NCBI GenBank assembly: GCA_022316685.1 | Contig: JAKJHU010000036.1 | Span: 5,374,036 to 5,438,035, forward strand | DNA from: Progne subis subis | Taxonomy: Eukaryota > Chordata > Aves > Passeriformes > Hirundinidae | Reading direction: 5' to 3' | DNA length: 64,000 nt | Part shown: piece by piece, positions 12,661-24,284 of the stretch | Layout: every line of letters begins with the position of its first letter | Numbering within the stretch: position 1 is the first letter of the stretch | Program-made: the position numbers and the translations under genes | Notes under the pieces: generated by a model | Seen by the model: the letters and a program-made list of their open reading frames with translations, nothing else | Databases searched by the model: none | What the model was told of the DNA's origin: nothing

Positions 12661-14193
12661 TAAACTCTATTTAATTTGTTTAGGAGCAGATCTTGCTTTT
12701 AGAGAGAATATATATGAGGTTCAGTACTATACAGTAGCAAGTCAGTGCATTATACACCTCACTGTTAAGAATAATTTTGCTGATATAACCTTAGAGATAA
12801 GGGAAAAAACCACCAGAAAATATTTGATTTTTTTAACTATCACATAAGGGTTTTTTAGGTTAATGTTAACTCTGAGACTTCTTATCTGTGTTGTGGCTCA
12901 TGTATCTTTTCTCTTTATCATATTTCTTTTTCATATTTTCCCATTTAAAGTATTTCCCTTGCTTAAAGTGAGGGTTTAAAAAGAATCTCAGTGTTACATT
13001 ATTATTTTTGATTCAGTTCATCTGTTTCTGGTTACATGTACGCATTTTAAAAAGATAGTGTTACATTGATGAAGGGTAAGTAAGCTCTAAGTTTTCATCT
13101 TAATTAGTTAAACAGTGCAAAGGCTCTGGACAAGGCTGCATTTTAATAATCTATGAGATCAGTTTCTAGTCTCATTTCTTACACAGTTTCAGCCTTGGGT
13201 GACTTGCACACTTCCAAAGGAATCTGAGCATGATTTGGGAGTATTAAGTTTGGGTGCAAGTTGTTTCTGGGCTTGTGGGTCAGAATATAGCCTTGGCACT
13301 GTTTATGAGTGTATATTTTATCCCATCTTCCTTTCTTCCCCACATCCCTAAACTACAGGTTATATTTCAAAGATGCTTCCTTAAAAAATACCCATATTTT
13401 TTCTAGGGACATTTAAGTTCCTCTCAAAGAAATGTACATTTACTTCTTCTGTTTTACCTCTGAAGCCTTACTAAAACTTACTTAATAACACACAATACAG
13501 AGGTACATGAATGAGACTCTCTTTCTATCCCAGGTCAAGTCTTTCATTAACTTACCATGAGAACATTTGACTGAGGTCACATTCTATTTCTCTAGCAAAT
13601 AAATTCTCATGTCTGAGGAGTTCCACCTCAAATTCCACTAGCTAGTTATTAGATCTCCCATGAAGAAGAAATAATGTCTTCTGGTTTTACTGGTATTCTC
13701 AAGCATGCAATGGAGTAAGTACTGAAATACAGAATGTCTCTCAGCTGGGGATTTTAAAATGTGCTGTGGAGTCATTATCTTTCTTTTCCTTGTTTATGCA
13801 ATAAATAATTAAATTAGTTTGTGTGTTTGTTTCTTTTTTCTTGAAACCAGAGATTCAATTTTGATGGGCCATATACTGGATCCACTTTCTTTTTCAGAAA
13901 AAATACTTGTCCAGAATGAAAGAATCAGAAACCTTTTATTTAAATTAGAATTCTGTGAAACACAATGCATTTTCTATGTAAAGCTGTTGCTTACATATTG
14001 CCAGGCAATAATGTCTAGCATTACTGAGTTTAAAAACATTGTAATTTTGTTTTCTGTAGAAGTCAAGAAGCAGGCTCCTTATTATTCAATATTTTCTATA
14101 AATTTTTTAGGGTGGAGTAACTTTTTGTAATCTTAGCACACCAAAGATTTGATGCCAATATATAGAATACAATGACAAAAAAATACCTCAGTG
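12661..14193. other. Unique AT-rich non-coding DNA
   Basis: No gene or recognised repeat. The 103-codon frame at 13819-14130 has no domain-like features. Confidence 0.5.
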
Positions 14194-14662
14194 TAAGTGA
14201 TGCCTTGAGAAGTCTGACCTGGGACAGAGACTGGACAGTGATAAGAGAATAAAGTAGGTATTTATCAAAAGGCCTTAAAGGATACATCTTGGGCAGTACA
14301 AGAGCCTGGCCAGGGCTACATCCAAGATGCACACAAAATGGTCACAAAATGCACGACCAGTCACGGGGTTTCACACTTTTATAAGTTTTGGTCTATTTGC
14401 TTATTGGGATTAATTGTCCCATTACAGCTTCTGGTTATGAAGTTCCATCCTCCTTGTTCTCTCCCCTCAGCTCTCCATTGTTTATGCTTTTTTGGGCCTG
14501 AAACTTGTAACAGTTGTCCTTTGTCTCAAGCTGGAAAAGTATGGTTTTGTCTATCTACCCTGTGAAGAGATCTTACTGACACTTAATATAAGACTCAGAG
14601 CTAAACACTTAGGCAGCACAGAATCTGAAAATTATGAAAGCTAAAACTTAAGGCATCATAAG
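14194..14662 (-). mobile_element. Solo LTR, class I (gamma-like) type, 4-bp target duplication
   Basis: Plus-strand ends are TGATGCCTTG at 14198 and CTTAAGGCATCA ending at 14658, a perfect 9-bp terminal inverted repeat (TGATGCCTT/AAGGCATCA). Both sides carry TAAG (14194-14197 and 14659-14662), the 4-bp duplication typical of gamma-like ERVs. Orientation is minus because the TATA-like 'acttataaaagtgtg' reads on the minus strand near 14371-14385. The length, 461 bp, suits a solo LTR. No internal region is present. Confidence 0.8.
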
Positions 14663-15067
14663 AATCTGATATTGAAAATCTGTTCCATTTTTACTGATAT
14701 TGTTTTCTCTTCTCAGAAAAGCAACTGTGACATTCTTCTTTTGCTTTCTTTTTCTTTTTCTACTGTTCATATGAAAATATAATACTTGTTTTGTTAAAAT
14801 TTATTTAGATGACATATGAGAAGGTGGGAGACACAACACTATCCTCTATACCCTGAGAATTTTTTTGAGGATACAGGAAACTACTAGAATATCTTCCAGA
14901 AGGGGATTAGTCATGTTACAATGTCCTATGCAAATTGCGCAGAAAGGAAGAGATTATTCATTGAAAGAACACATTTATTTGGAGATAGGTTAATGTACCT
15001 CTCATGCAAGTACATTATAGGTTGTAATGGTCTTAATTTAATGAAACTGGACGGAAACACCAATTAA
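14663..15067. other. Non-coding DNA between two LTRs
   Basis: No gene or recognised repeat in about 400 bases. Confidence 0.5.
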
Positions 15068-16620
15068 TGTAGGGGTTTTAGTATTTTTTATTTTTGTGGG
15101 AGGGAGAGATTAGCAGAAGAAAAAAGAACAAAGCAGGCTTAAGCTTAAAAATGAACAAATATAGGTTTATTAACACACACTAAAAGGATGAAGAAAAAAA
15201 AGAAAGTTGAGAAAAATAAAACCTAAACTAAAACAGAATGACACTTTAAAACATGCCTCTTTTCTTTTATAAACTATTAACTTTCTTATTAAACAACATA
15301 GAAAGACACTACTTGAGATTTTCAGTCAGTTTCTCAATTATTAGGCATAATCACTCATTACTTTAGAAGAAGAGTCTCTCTAAGGTGGTTTTTTTTGGTG
15401 TGGGTTTTTTTTGTTTGTTTTTTTTTGTTTGTTTGTTTGTTTGTTTTTTGTTGTTGTTTTTGTTTTTGGTTTTGGGGTTTTTTTATGAAGATGTTTGCCA
15501 CAAGACAAAATAGTCCAGTGCTCCCAATGTCACACATCTGCTGCCACCCAGAGTTTTCGCAGACTGTGATGTTCTATCAGCAAAGTTTCTCAGTGTATCT
15601 GGGGTACTATTTACGAATGCTTCTTCTAGTCTAAAATCATCTTTGTCTCAAAGGCTGAGACCTCCCTTTAATGCAGGAGCAGGGGATTTAAAGTTCTGAA
15701 ATAAATCTTAATTACATCAGTCCTCAATTTTGATTAGAATAGCATTTTACCCAACACTAAGATGCTGCAATGAACAGTCCATTTCTCCATATTTTACCTT
15801 AGAGAAGTCCAGTTAAAAATGTCCACTTCTTCAATCCTATTTCGATATTATTCATTCTTTCACTTCTAATCTAACTGACTTCATTCAGTGTCTGTTCCAC
15901 GTACCCTGTGTTTTCTTTCTTCTTTCTCTCAAGGAAGAGTTGTGCTTTAAAAGCTCCATGTTTCTAGGAAAGGGTTAAATCTGCCCAGGCTTGCAAAGGC
16001 TACATGCAAGCCCTGGGCTGCAGAAGCTGAAGAAAATGCAAAGCTGTGCTGATGGAAGAAGCTGGTAGATGTCCTTTTTTCCACCCCTCGGTCTCATCCA
16101 GGGCAGTTCAGCTCAGAGTTGTTATGAAGCTGCGGGCTTTCTCTCTCTGCTGCCAGCGGTGATTAAGCTGGGCCATGGCTTGGCCCTTTCTGCCGCGGTC
16201 CGAGCACATGGTCAGCACTGCTGAACTGCAGCTGATTTCTTCCCTGCCAGCAAGCAGGGGAAAGGGCTCAGCTGGCCCAGTCTGCTCCCTGTGCAGGCAG
16301 CGGCCCTCAGAGGCCCGGCTGGGCCCAGCTCAGCTGCCCAGAGGGGCCTCAGGGCCTGACCTGGGCCGGCCCGCCACCTCCGATGTTACCTCATGGCTGA
16401 TTCCAAAGCGAGAGGGAGACCGATCAGCAGCAGATTCATTTTAAATGTCCCTTCCAAAGTCACATCGACATTTCCTATTGGTCACCTTAGCTGCCAATAT
16501 CCCAGCCAGCTTTTTGATAGGTCCCTCTCCTCCCCCCCAAAACCACTCTATGGTAATGGCAGGGAAAAACATTTCACATTTCTCTATAACCAAAAACCAA
16601 AATTGTGCCAACCCATGATA
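15068..16620 (-). mobile_element. Solo LTR, ~1.5 kb family (copy 2), inverted relative to copy 1
   Basis: Reverse-complement match to the LTR at 7591-9067: its right end 'gtgccaacccatgata' mirrors copy 1's left end, and its left end '...tttgtgggaggga' mirrors copy 1's 'tctttctcccacaaa'. The shared AATAAA region and 'taagcttgagcctgctttg' block also recur in reverse near 15135-15165. Length is 1553 bp. I found no convincing target duplication, and the terminal dinucleotide at the right end is TA where TG complement would be expected. A T/G-rich simple repeat at about 15405-15485 accounts for part of the extra length. Confidence 0.8.
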
Positions 16621-18415
16621 TAGATTCTGCTCTAATTTCTTCTTTCCAACCATGCTTCAATTCTCTAATCCTGCCTTTATGTAGTTTTTACAAATATAAG
16701 AGGAAAAAGGGGGTTTTCAGGATACAGTATTCTGTCCATTTTCTTGTATTTCTTAAAATAATCCCAGATTTTCAGTAATGATAATAATGGTTATGCCTTG
16801 GTGCCCCAATCTCAACCAACCAAATGTTTAACTTTCTCTAAACCAATCATTTCTCTCTCACAAAATATATACTGTGTAATAGATGTAATGGTAGAATAGA
16901 AACAGACAGAGGAGAAATTATGAAAAAAAATATATTGTCTTGCTTTTAGGCTAAGTCTGCTCATCATCTGCTGGAGAGAGATAGGATTGACAGTGATACT
17001 AAATATAAATTTAACAACTACCTCGTTAGAGGACAACTCCAACAGATCTGAATCACTCCACAACAGCGCACCTGCCAGTGTCTGTAGTGTTGGTACTCGC
17101 AGTAAGGCCTAATGGCCATTTGTTATCTTTGGAAGGATGGACTGTTCTTTTGTATAGGACAATGAAGTTGAAACCAGTCTTATTTTAGAAGGGACAATGA
17201 ACCATGAAATTGGGCAGAAACAGCAGTGAATCAATGTAGCTCATACAGAAACAAAGAGCCCAATGTTCGACAGCAAAAGTGTTAGTGATTTTTTCTTCAT
17301 CCTTTCTGTTGTCTGCTCTCCCTGTGGGCATTGTTGTCTTTCAGAGGTTTTATATGTATTATACAAAAAACTTAATGACTTTTATGTCTGAAATCTTGAC
17401 TGATATCTGCATTAAGATTGTTCTGAAGAAACCAATATGTAATGAAACATCAAGTTGCCGTACCCATGAGATCTTGGACCACGTTCCTATTTGAACAGTC
17501 ATTTTGCTGTTCATATTCTGCCCCCTCTTTTCTTGTCTATCTCATTTTGTCCTCATGTTTTATCCATGTATTCTTCTTGAGAAATATAGCTCCCAGCTCA
17601 AACAATTCCACTGTTGCTGTTTTCTGCAGGAAAATATAAGGTTAAGTGTTATTCAGAATCTGGAAACAGAGAAGCCAGATGGCCATTTGAGCAGAGAGAG
17701 AAGCTGATGGCTACCTGCCTATATGCTAACTGTAGATAGTGACTCTAGTGTGCTGTACTGGGTACTCAGTGAAGCAGAGGCAAGAACAGAGCTTTGAGAC
17801 AAGAATGAGGTACCAGATGAGAAGCTGACAAAACCAAAAAAGACAGACATTTGTCCAATATGTCCTACTTCCTCAAGTGAAAATAAAAATTCAGAAAAGG
17901 TTGGCCATTTGTTGAGACCCTCAACCTGTATGAATTCTGCTTTTGTCTTATTACTAGTTTTACTACCCATGTTCATCAGCAGGCTTCCCACATGTGTCTG
18001 CTTTTGCCTGGTTTGGTGTTTTCTGGATTTAATTTTCAAATGAACTAAAATAAAATAAACTACATTCCTAGCATTTTCACATTTTTTAGAATTTTTAAGT
18101 TGACAGAAAACCATCAGAGATGAATACTGGGAATCTCTCTTCAAAAATGAAAATGGGCTTTCTCATTAAAATAATAATTTATACTTAGAAGTAGTATCTA
18201 GTAAAACTCACTATGTGACTTTACTCCTATGAGAAAATGTCTGTCCTTCACTGTGCAATTGATATGTAAGATATCTAAGATATCTATAATTGATATCTTC
18301 CATCTTGACGGGAGTTTTTTGTGATATGCCTAATTTGCACAAGTTTAAAAGCATTGACTTTCTGGCTTCTTCAACATTTTGTTGTTTGTTTTGATCTCCT
18401 TTTTTTGTTGTTGTT
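16621..18415. other. Unique non-coding DNA
   Basis: No gene is supported. The 141-codon minus frame at 17719-18144 is the longest chance frame outside the provirus; it has serine-rich composition and no domain that I recognise. A set of 'agatatctaagatatctataattgatatc' palindromic words lies near 18271-18299. Confidence 0.45.
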
Positions 18416-18611
18416 GGGTTGTTTTTGGTTTTTTTTTTTGCAGTACCTTTGAGTTAAATTGTCAGTGTTATTGATAATACATATTGAAAACAACTCCTTT
18501 TTACTTAACTCTCTTAATGACTTAGGGCGTTACTGAGATTCCTAAAACCCAAGGGAGATAAAATTGGCATGATTCAGTGTTTTCCAATTAAATATATCAT
18601 TAAAAGTATTC
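18416..18611. repeat. Left copy of a ~190-bp direct repeat flanking an LTR
   Basis: This segment is repeated at 19255-19330 plus 19947-20061. Over the ~187 bases aligned by eye I count about three substitutions. The left copy is uninterrupted and contains a single 'caactc', the exact target of the LTR that splits the right copy. The left copy ends at the base before the LTR at 18612. Confidence 0.9.
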
Positions 18612-19254
18612 TGTTGGGGGCTTTCCCCATTTTTCAGGTGGTTTCAGAGTCTTTTGCCCCCCTGCACAGCTCTGAGCCAAACCGAAGGAAGAGACGGAGT
18701 CTTCAGGTTTAGATTTTTCAAGGTTGCATATTTCGTTTATTGTTTCTTATCTTACAATTCTCTCAGAGTCCAACAAGATGTTCGCAGCTGCATGGACTTC
18801 TCACGTCTCCCCCTGAGCTGGGCTGTCCTTATCTTTTATACTAATTGCTACGTATTTCTTATTTACTATTTCTTACCAATGTCTATCACTATTACTAAAA
18901 AGGTCATCTTTACTCTGACCCAATCCTCATTAACTGCTTTGTGCCACGTCACTGCAGAAATGGAGTGAGGGAAGGAGAATGAATAAGAAGGAGGCAATGC
19001 CCCAAATTCTCCATCTTGTCCCCATTCACTTCAATGCTAGGAATCTAAAATTACTATTTTTTCACCCTGTGATAAGCTAAACTACTATTTTTCACACTCT
19101 TGTGGCCTGTAAACCTTCTCTCAGTGTAGGAAGTTTTTCCCATGGACTGAGATCAAAGCCAGTGTCTCTCTGAGCTCTGGGCTGGGGTCCCAGACCTCCC
19201 TGCCCAGGTCCCTGACCCTCCAGGGAAACCAAAGGAATGCCCTGGACTCCAACA
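18612..19254 (-). mobile_element. Solo LTR, family C (copy 1), flanked by long direct repeats
   Basis: Plus-strand ends are TGTTGGGGGC (18612) and GGACTCCAACA (19254), so the LTR is TG...CA on either strand. It matches the plus-strand LTR at 34235 in reverse, including 'tccctgaccctccagg', 'tggactgagatcaaagccag' and 'tcttatcttacaattctc'. The minus strand carries a TATA-like 'gtataaaaga' near 18836 and an AATAAA near 18740. No short target duplication abuts it; instead ~190-bp direct repeats abut both ends. Confidence 0.85.
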
Positions 19255-20061
19255 GGAGTTTTGGTTTTTTTTTGCAGTATCTTTGAGTTAAATTGTCAGT
19301 TTTATTGATAATACATATTGAAAACAACTCTGTGGTGGTGCAGAACTGTTTTATTAGATTTTTGTAAGAAGTTTATGTTATGGTTCATTTCACTGTATCC
19401 CCAATATTGTAACCCTTTTTGTGTTTTCTGTATAACAAGGTGTTTTGTGTCAGTCCTCCCACCCTCCTCTCTCTGGGGCAGCTTTTCAATCACTCCAGGG
19501 GTCCCTCCCAGATTGCAAAATCTCAGGGAGAGGGCTTCAGGTGATAGGTCCCCTGGGGGGAATTCCTTTATGTCTGGATTTTAGTGGTCCGAGGCTTGGG
19601 GGTGGGCACACCTTGTTAACCCCTGCATCCCCTGATTTGTTGTCTTGTTGTAACCTCCCTGGAACCCCTCCCCCACTTATAAGGTGGTGGAGAGACTCCC
19701 TCAGCCTCTCTGCTCCTCAGCTCCTCAGCTAATAAACATCTTTTAACCTGCTAAGCTGAGAGCCAGCCTTTTCTCTTCTGTTGCCGTTGCTGTTATGACA
19801 CCATTGAGTCCAGCTGCCGAGAAGCCAACCAGCAGGTAAATAGCCTGGGTGCCCATCCGAACTGGAAACATCTGTGGCTGTGTTGACTCGAGCTAGCCGG
19901 AGGTCATCTCCCACCCAGAGTGGGGACAGAACCAGACACACAACTCCTTTTTACTTAACTCTCTTAATGACTTAGGGCATTACTGAGATTCCTAAAACCC
20001 AAGGGAGATAAAATTGGCATGATTCAGTGTTTTCCAATTAAATATATCATTAAAAGTATCC
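19255..20061. repeat. Right copy of the ~190-bp direct repeat, split by an LTR
   Basis: The two halves are 19255-19330 and 19947-20061. Together they match 18416-18611 nearly base for base, apart from length differences in the T tract at its left edge. The break is exactly at the inserted LTR with its 6-bp target duplication. This copy starts at the base after the family C LTR. Confidence 0.9.
19325..19946 (+). mobile_element. Solo LTR, family A (ERVK-like, 6-bp target duplication), copy 1
   Basis: The LTR runs TGTGGTGGTGCAGAACTG (19331) to ...CAGAACCAGACACA (19940), 610 bp. Target duplication CAACTC is exact on both sides (19325-19330, 19941-19946), and the empty site is preserved in the sister repeat at 18416-18611. 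Plus-strand signals are 'acttataaggtgg' near 19674 (TATA-like) and 'gctaataaacatc' near 19728 (polyadenylation signal). A 6-bp duplication is typical of class II (ERVK) elements. Confidence 0.92.
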
Positions 20062-20773
20062 CTTTCATCCAGTTATAAAATTTTTGCATAATTCTTGGAG
20101 CATGAAACAAACAGTTGCACATAACTGAGGAGACAATTTTCTGGACATGTAATCACTCCTGAGAGTGGGAGAAAGGGACGACTTTCTTCTTGAACCAGAA
20201 GAATAAAATTCTTCAAGTAATTTATCTGGAGTTTCTTCATTGAGCATTCCTTCTGGTAAGTCTTGAGGAAAGCAGGAGATAAATTTTTGAAGAAATTAAA
20301 CAAAAGAAAACCATGCCATAGCTTCAGAGTGAGCAGTGTGAACACAGTACTGAATTAAGCTAAATTAAATTTAATTTTCTGTCTAACATAAATATAGTTT
20401 CACGTTTATCATTAATGAGGACACCATCTGTTATAACAGAAGATGGTGTGTTTAACACGGCTACATATATATTTGGGAGGCAGAATGTGGAGAAACATTC
20501 CATCTTACTGTTATCTGTCAGAATTTCTGCATGTCATATTTAAGGTAACCTTTAATATGGTTAGTGAATCTTGCATTCAAATTCAGAACAGCTGTATAAA
20601 TGAAGTAAATTATGACAGACTGGTCTACAGCCATCTTTGCTGTTTGTCCTTCTAGTTGTACCCAATAAGGCCTTTCATTTAGCACACATTAACAACATAG
20701 TTTGTTTTTCTCTCTTTGTCTGGGTAAATGTCTGTGCTGCTCATCAATATGAGAGCTGGAGAGACCCTTAGTA
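20062..20773. other. Unique non-coding DNA
   Basis: No gene or recognised repeat. Frames of 60-90 codons overlap on the minus strand without domain features. Confidence 0.45.
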
Positions 20774-21295
20774 TGTGTGGTGGGTTGACCTTAGCTGGCT
20801 GCCAGGTGCCCACCAAGCTGCTTTCTCACTCTCACACTTCAACAGGACACAGGGAGAAAATATGATGGAAGAGCTCATGAGTTGAGATAAAGACAGGGAG
20901 ATCATTTGCTGGTTACTGTCATGACAAACTAGACTCAGGGAAAAATTTAATTTACTGACAGCCATTTTTAATGGAGTGAGAAGGTGAGAAATAAAAACAC
21001 CCTCCTCCCCTTCCACATCTACTCAAGTTTTTTTCCAGGTTCAGCTTCACTCCTGACTATTCTACTTCCCCCATGTAATGCAGCCAAGGGGGACAGAAAA
21101 TGGAGCTGCAGTTGGTTCATAATGACTTCCTTCTCACACCCTTCCCCTGCTTTGGCATCAAGTTCCTCCCACAGGATAGGGTCCTTCATGAACTGCTCCA
21201 ATATGGGTCTTTTCCATGCAACACAGTTTCTGCCAGGAAATCTGCTCCTGCATGGGCTTCTCTGCACATGCTGCAGATGGAGAAATAATGACTTC
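20774..21295 (-). mobile_element. 3' part of an avian LTR, minus strand, 5'-truncated
   Basis: The plus strand begins TGTGTGGTGGGTTGACC, then 'ggctgccaggtgcccaccaa', 'gagataaagacagggag', 'ggttactgtcatgacaaac', and 'gcttcactcctgactattc', the reversed order of a common avian ERV LTR as I remember it. Repeated motifs of the 'gaactgctccaatatgggtc' type at about 21185-21290 fit the short internal repeats of that LTR. The remainder of the LTR is missing to the right. A smaller piece of the same family lies at about 51505-51634. Confidence 0.65.
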
Positions 21296-21627
21296 AGTAG
21301 GATATCTTCAGTAACCTCCTCCTTTGAAGAGGACTGTGTCATTGTCTTTGAGGGTTTTTTAGTTCTTGAAGTGTGAAGATTTTTGCCTCATAGTATTTGT
21401 TGCAGTAGATTGTCTTATAATTATTAATAAGAATTAGAATTATCAGATTAACACAGCACGTAGAATGTCAGGAAGCATTTCTGCTTTTAAAAATGGAAAG
21501 ATTTATGTAATGTGTGCTCCCATCTCACTATTACCACAGATTCAAACCACTCGGATATCCTGTGATTGTTAAATAGTGAATATAGAAAGCAAATAGTGAG
21601 CTACAAAACAAATGTAGTTTAGAATGC
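21296..21627. other. Non-coding DNA
   Basis: About 330 bases between two LTR pieces with nothing recognisable. Confidence 0.45.
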
Positions 21628-22209
21628 TGTACTGGTTTTGCTGGAATAGTTCTAATTTTCTTCACAGTAGTTATTACAATGCTGTTTTATATCTGTGACC
21701 AAAATAGAGTTGATAACACAGGGAAGTTTTAACAGCTATTGCACGGCATCAAGGTCTTCTCTGTTCCTCACATGAACCCAGAAGCAAGCAACTGGGGCTA
21801 CACAAGAATTTGGAAAGTAATGCATCTCGAAAGGTGACCTAAACTGACCAAAGGGGTATTCCATGTCATATAATGTCATACTTGGCAATAAAGGCTGGTC
21901 AAAAGAAGGAGGAAGGGGGGGAATTTGGAATGATAGTATTTTTCTTCACAAGTCAGTTTTACATGTGAGGCAGCCCTGCTTTTCTGGAGATGGCTGAACA
22001 CCTGTCTGCCTGTGGGAAGAAGTGAATTAATTCCTTAGTTGCCTTTGTTTATATGCATGGCTTTTGCTTTCCCAATTGAGCTGTATTAATCTCAACCCAA
22101 GGGTTTACAAACTTTTACCCTTCTGATTCTCTTCCCCATCCTCACTGGAGGTGGACGTGAGAGAGTGGCTGTGTGGTATGTAGGTGCCTATTGGGGCTAT
22201 TTCACAACA
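21628..22209 (+). mobile_element. ERVL-like solo LTR, plus strand
   Basis: It runs from TGTACTGGTTTTGCTGG to ...GCTATTTCACAACA. Middle blocks 'ctaaactgaccaaagggg', 'gaaggaggaagggggg', 'ggctgaacacctgtctgcc', 'tatatgcatggcttttgc' and 'ttaatctcaaccca' match a widespread avian ERVL LTR and also match 33945-35196. No matching 5-bp flanks were found. Divergence between the two copies suggests that both are old. Confidence 0.75.
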
Positions 22210-23269
22210 GATACCAACCATCCCAAATATATAGATGCACAGCCTATTCATATAAAAATATATATCTGCAAAAAATGACCTATTTCTGATTACTATTCTA
22301 TAAGACTAAATATTTAAGTCATCAGAAGTTAAGCAGATTGTGCCTAAAGTTCTCTTTTCTTAATGCTTGCTTTTCAGTAAAATTCCCATCATAGCTTTCA
22401 ACCAAAACTTAATTAATTAGCAAGGTATCATGTTTCAATGCACCCTGCTCAGAAATTGTGAAAGTTACTGTTTTATAAAAACTGCTGAAAGTATAATCCC
22501 ATGCAAACAAGGATTGCTAAAGGAGAAGTAATACTGAATCCCAAAACCTTTGCATTTCATGATACATGGTTATTAAAAATTCAGGTGAACCAAACATTTA
22601 TTTTAAAATTAATTATTTAATTCAAAACATTCTGGAATCACAACAATAACAAAAGAAACCATAACAACCCTCCAAAAGACCCAAAATATTCATACTGAAT
22701 TAATAGCTTCACTGACAGATGGTGCCTGAGAGAAGAACATGTCCCAAAGATTTAAATTTTTTAGACTTCTGGCACACTGAAATGGAGTATACTTTTCAGA
22801 ATTTAAAAAAGATCCATAATAAAATCTGATTTGGTAATAATATGAAATATCAGGTGCAAATATTTCCCCATGTATGTACATTATAAATGTTATAAATTTA
22901 ATTTTCTGAGTTTTAAAAAGAACACATCATAGAACATTTTTGTTTTGACTGAGATATTAGAAGACACTATCTTACAGGTTGTAAAATAAGCTCAGATGAG
23001 TGATTATCACTGCCTAGTGAGTACCAGTGCTTATCAGTCACTTGTAATTCATGCAAATGTGACATAACTTAGCTTTATCTAACCTTTTTTAGGATTGTTT
23101 TTAAGGAGTTTGTCAAAAAAGCAATTTAAAGCTGGTTTAAGCATATCCTGGTAGTTTTTCTTTTTCTCCTTTTCAGTATGATTTTGAATGTCATGCTAAC
23201 CTAACATATTTATATTTATAATCACAGGTTTTCACATATCTAAGAACTATGGTATAATCTAATTTTGTT
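22210..23269. other. Unique AT-rich non-coding DNA
   Basis: No gene or recognised repeat is visible. Confidence 0.5.
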
Positions 23270-23681
23270 TAATAAATTTTAATAAGGCTTTTGACATCAG
23301 AGAATGGACTGAAAAATAGCTTGGTCCATACGGTTGTGACTAGTTGCACAAACTCCATCTGGAGGCCAGTCACCAGTGGTATACTCTGTGCATTGATATG
23401 GAGTGAAATAATGTTTAACATCTTGCTGGATGACCTAGAAGTTTGGACCAAGTGCACCCTCAGCAGGTTTGCAGATGATACAAAATAGGGAAATACAATT
23501 GTACCAGACAGATCAGCCTGGATAGGCTGGGCAATTGGGCTACCAGTAATCTCACAAAATTCAACAAAGGAAAATGCAAAGTTTTAATCCTGCAGAGGAG
23601 TAACCCAAGGCACTAATACAGATTAGAGGCTAACTGGCTGGAAAGCAGCTCTGTCTGCAGAAAAGAACTTGGGAGTCCTGG
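23270..23681 (+). repeat. CR1 LINE, reverse-transcriptase segment (left of provirus)
   Basis: The plus strand follows CR1 ORF2: a block coding for an ...RFADDTK-like RT active-site stretch near 23462-23488, then 'cctggataggctgggc', 'aaattcaacaaagg' and 'aaagaacttgggagtcctgg'. The sequence continues in register at 31844 after the provirus ('...aacaagtagctgaccatgagccag'). It is not open across its length. Confidence 0.85.
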
Positions 23682-24218
23682 TGTGAAAAATGCCAATCAC
23701 TTGTTTTTAAAATTTTAAAAGTTTAATAGTAAATAAGATGGTTATAAAATAGAGTAAAAAAAATTGAACAAATAGAGTTAGGACAATATGAGACAATAAA
23801 AAAAACAGATGTCTGGGTGCCTCTCTGAGCAAAAAGCTCCGAAGAAGGACCCCTGTTAACAAAGGATTATCTCTTAAAAGCAATAGCCTGTTGAATATTC
23901 ATACATTTCATACATGATGCATAAATTCCATTCAAACAAAGAATTGTCTCTGGTTAGTATCACTTTTTTTCCTTTAATCTCTATGGCATCCTCAAGGCCA
24001 AGCGAGGCAGGAGGAGTTGGTCTCTTCTGATAAGGAGGTAGTAAATTCTTCTTCTCTGAAAGATTTACTTTTTCCTGTGGTTGGTACATAAAAACTACAT
24101 TTTAACTACAAAACTACATTTACTATACTATCAAACTATTAATACAACATTAACAATTAATACAACATAATACATATAGTAAATATCTTGCATAGAGCCT
24201 TATCATATGTACTTTTCA
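23682..24218 (-). repeat. 3' LTR of the provirus
   Basis: Plus-strand ends are TGTGAAAAATGCC and ...TGTACTTTTCA. It matches the other LTR at 31294-31839 throughout, with small indels (for example, a 4-base gttg difference near 24083). No convincing TATA/AATAAA pair is evident on the sense strand; an ATTAAA-like signal is possible. Confidence 0.95.
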
Positions 24219-24242
24219 CAATCCTCCCTCTTTCTTTTTATA
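24219..24242 (-). promoter_or_regulatory. Polypurine tract of the provirus
   Basis: On the sense (minus) strand the bases just before the 3' LTR read aaaaagaaagagggagga followed by ttg. In retroviruses such a tract primes plus-strand DNA synthesis, and its position next to the LTR start supports the orientation. Confidence 0.8.
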
Positions 24243-24284
24243 ATTAATTTGGCTCGAGCAATATTCATTGTTTTCTAGCCTTCA

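Noticed and set aside
17719..18144. 141-codon minus-strand frame, the longest outside the provirus
   Set aside because: No domain, signal peptide or repeat of protein type; serine-rich chance composition, no sign of splice structure, and surrounded by non-coding DNA.
18416..20061. CRISPR-like or terminal-repeat reading of the direct repeats
   Set aside because: There are only two ~190-bp copies with LTRs between and within them; a vertebrate genome context and LTR ends explain the structure better.
20984..21376. 130-codon plus frame and 107-codon minus frame
   Set aside because: Both run through an LTR fragment with short internal repeats, which keeps frames open by composition.
23678..23683. 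6-bp duplication CTGGTG/CTGGTA for the provirus
   Set aside because: Needs a mismatch. Placing the LTR start at 23682 (TGTGAAAA) gives an exact 4-bp CTGG and is consistent with the inner LTR edge at 31294 and with gamma-like integration.
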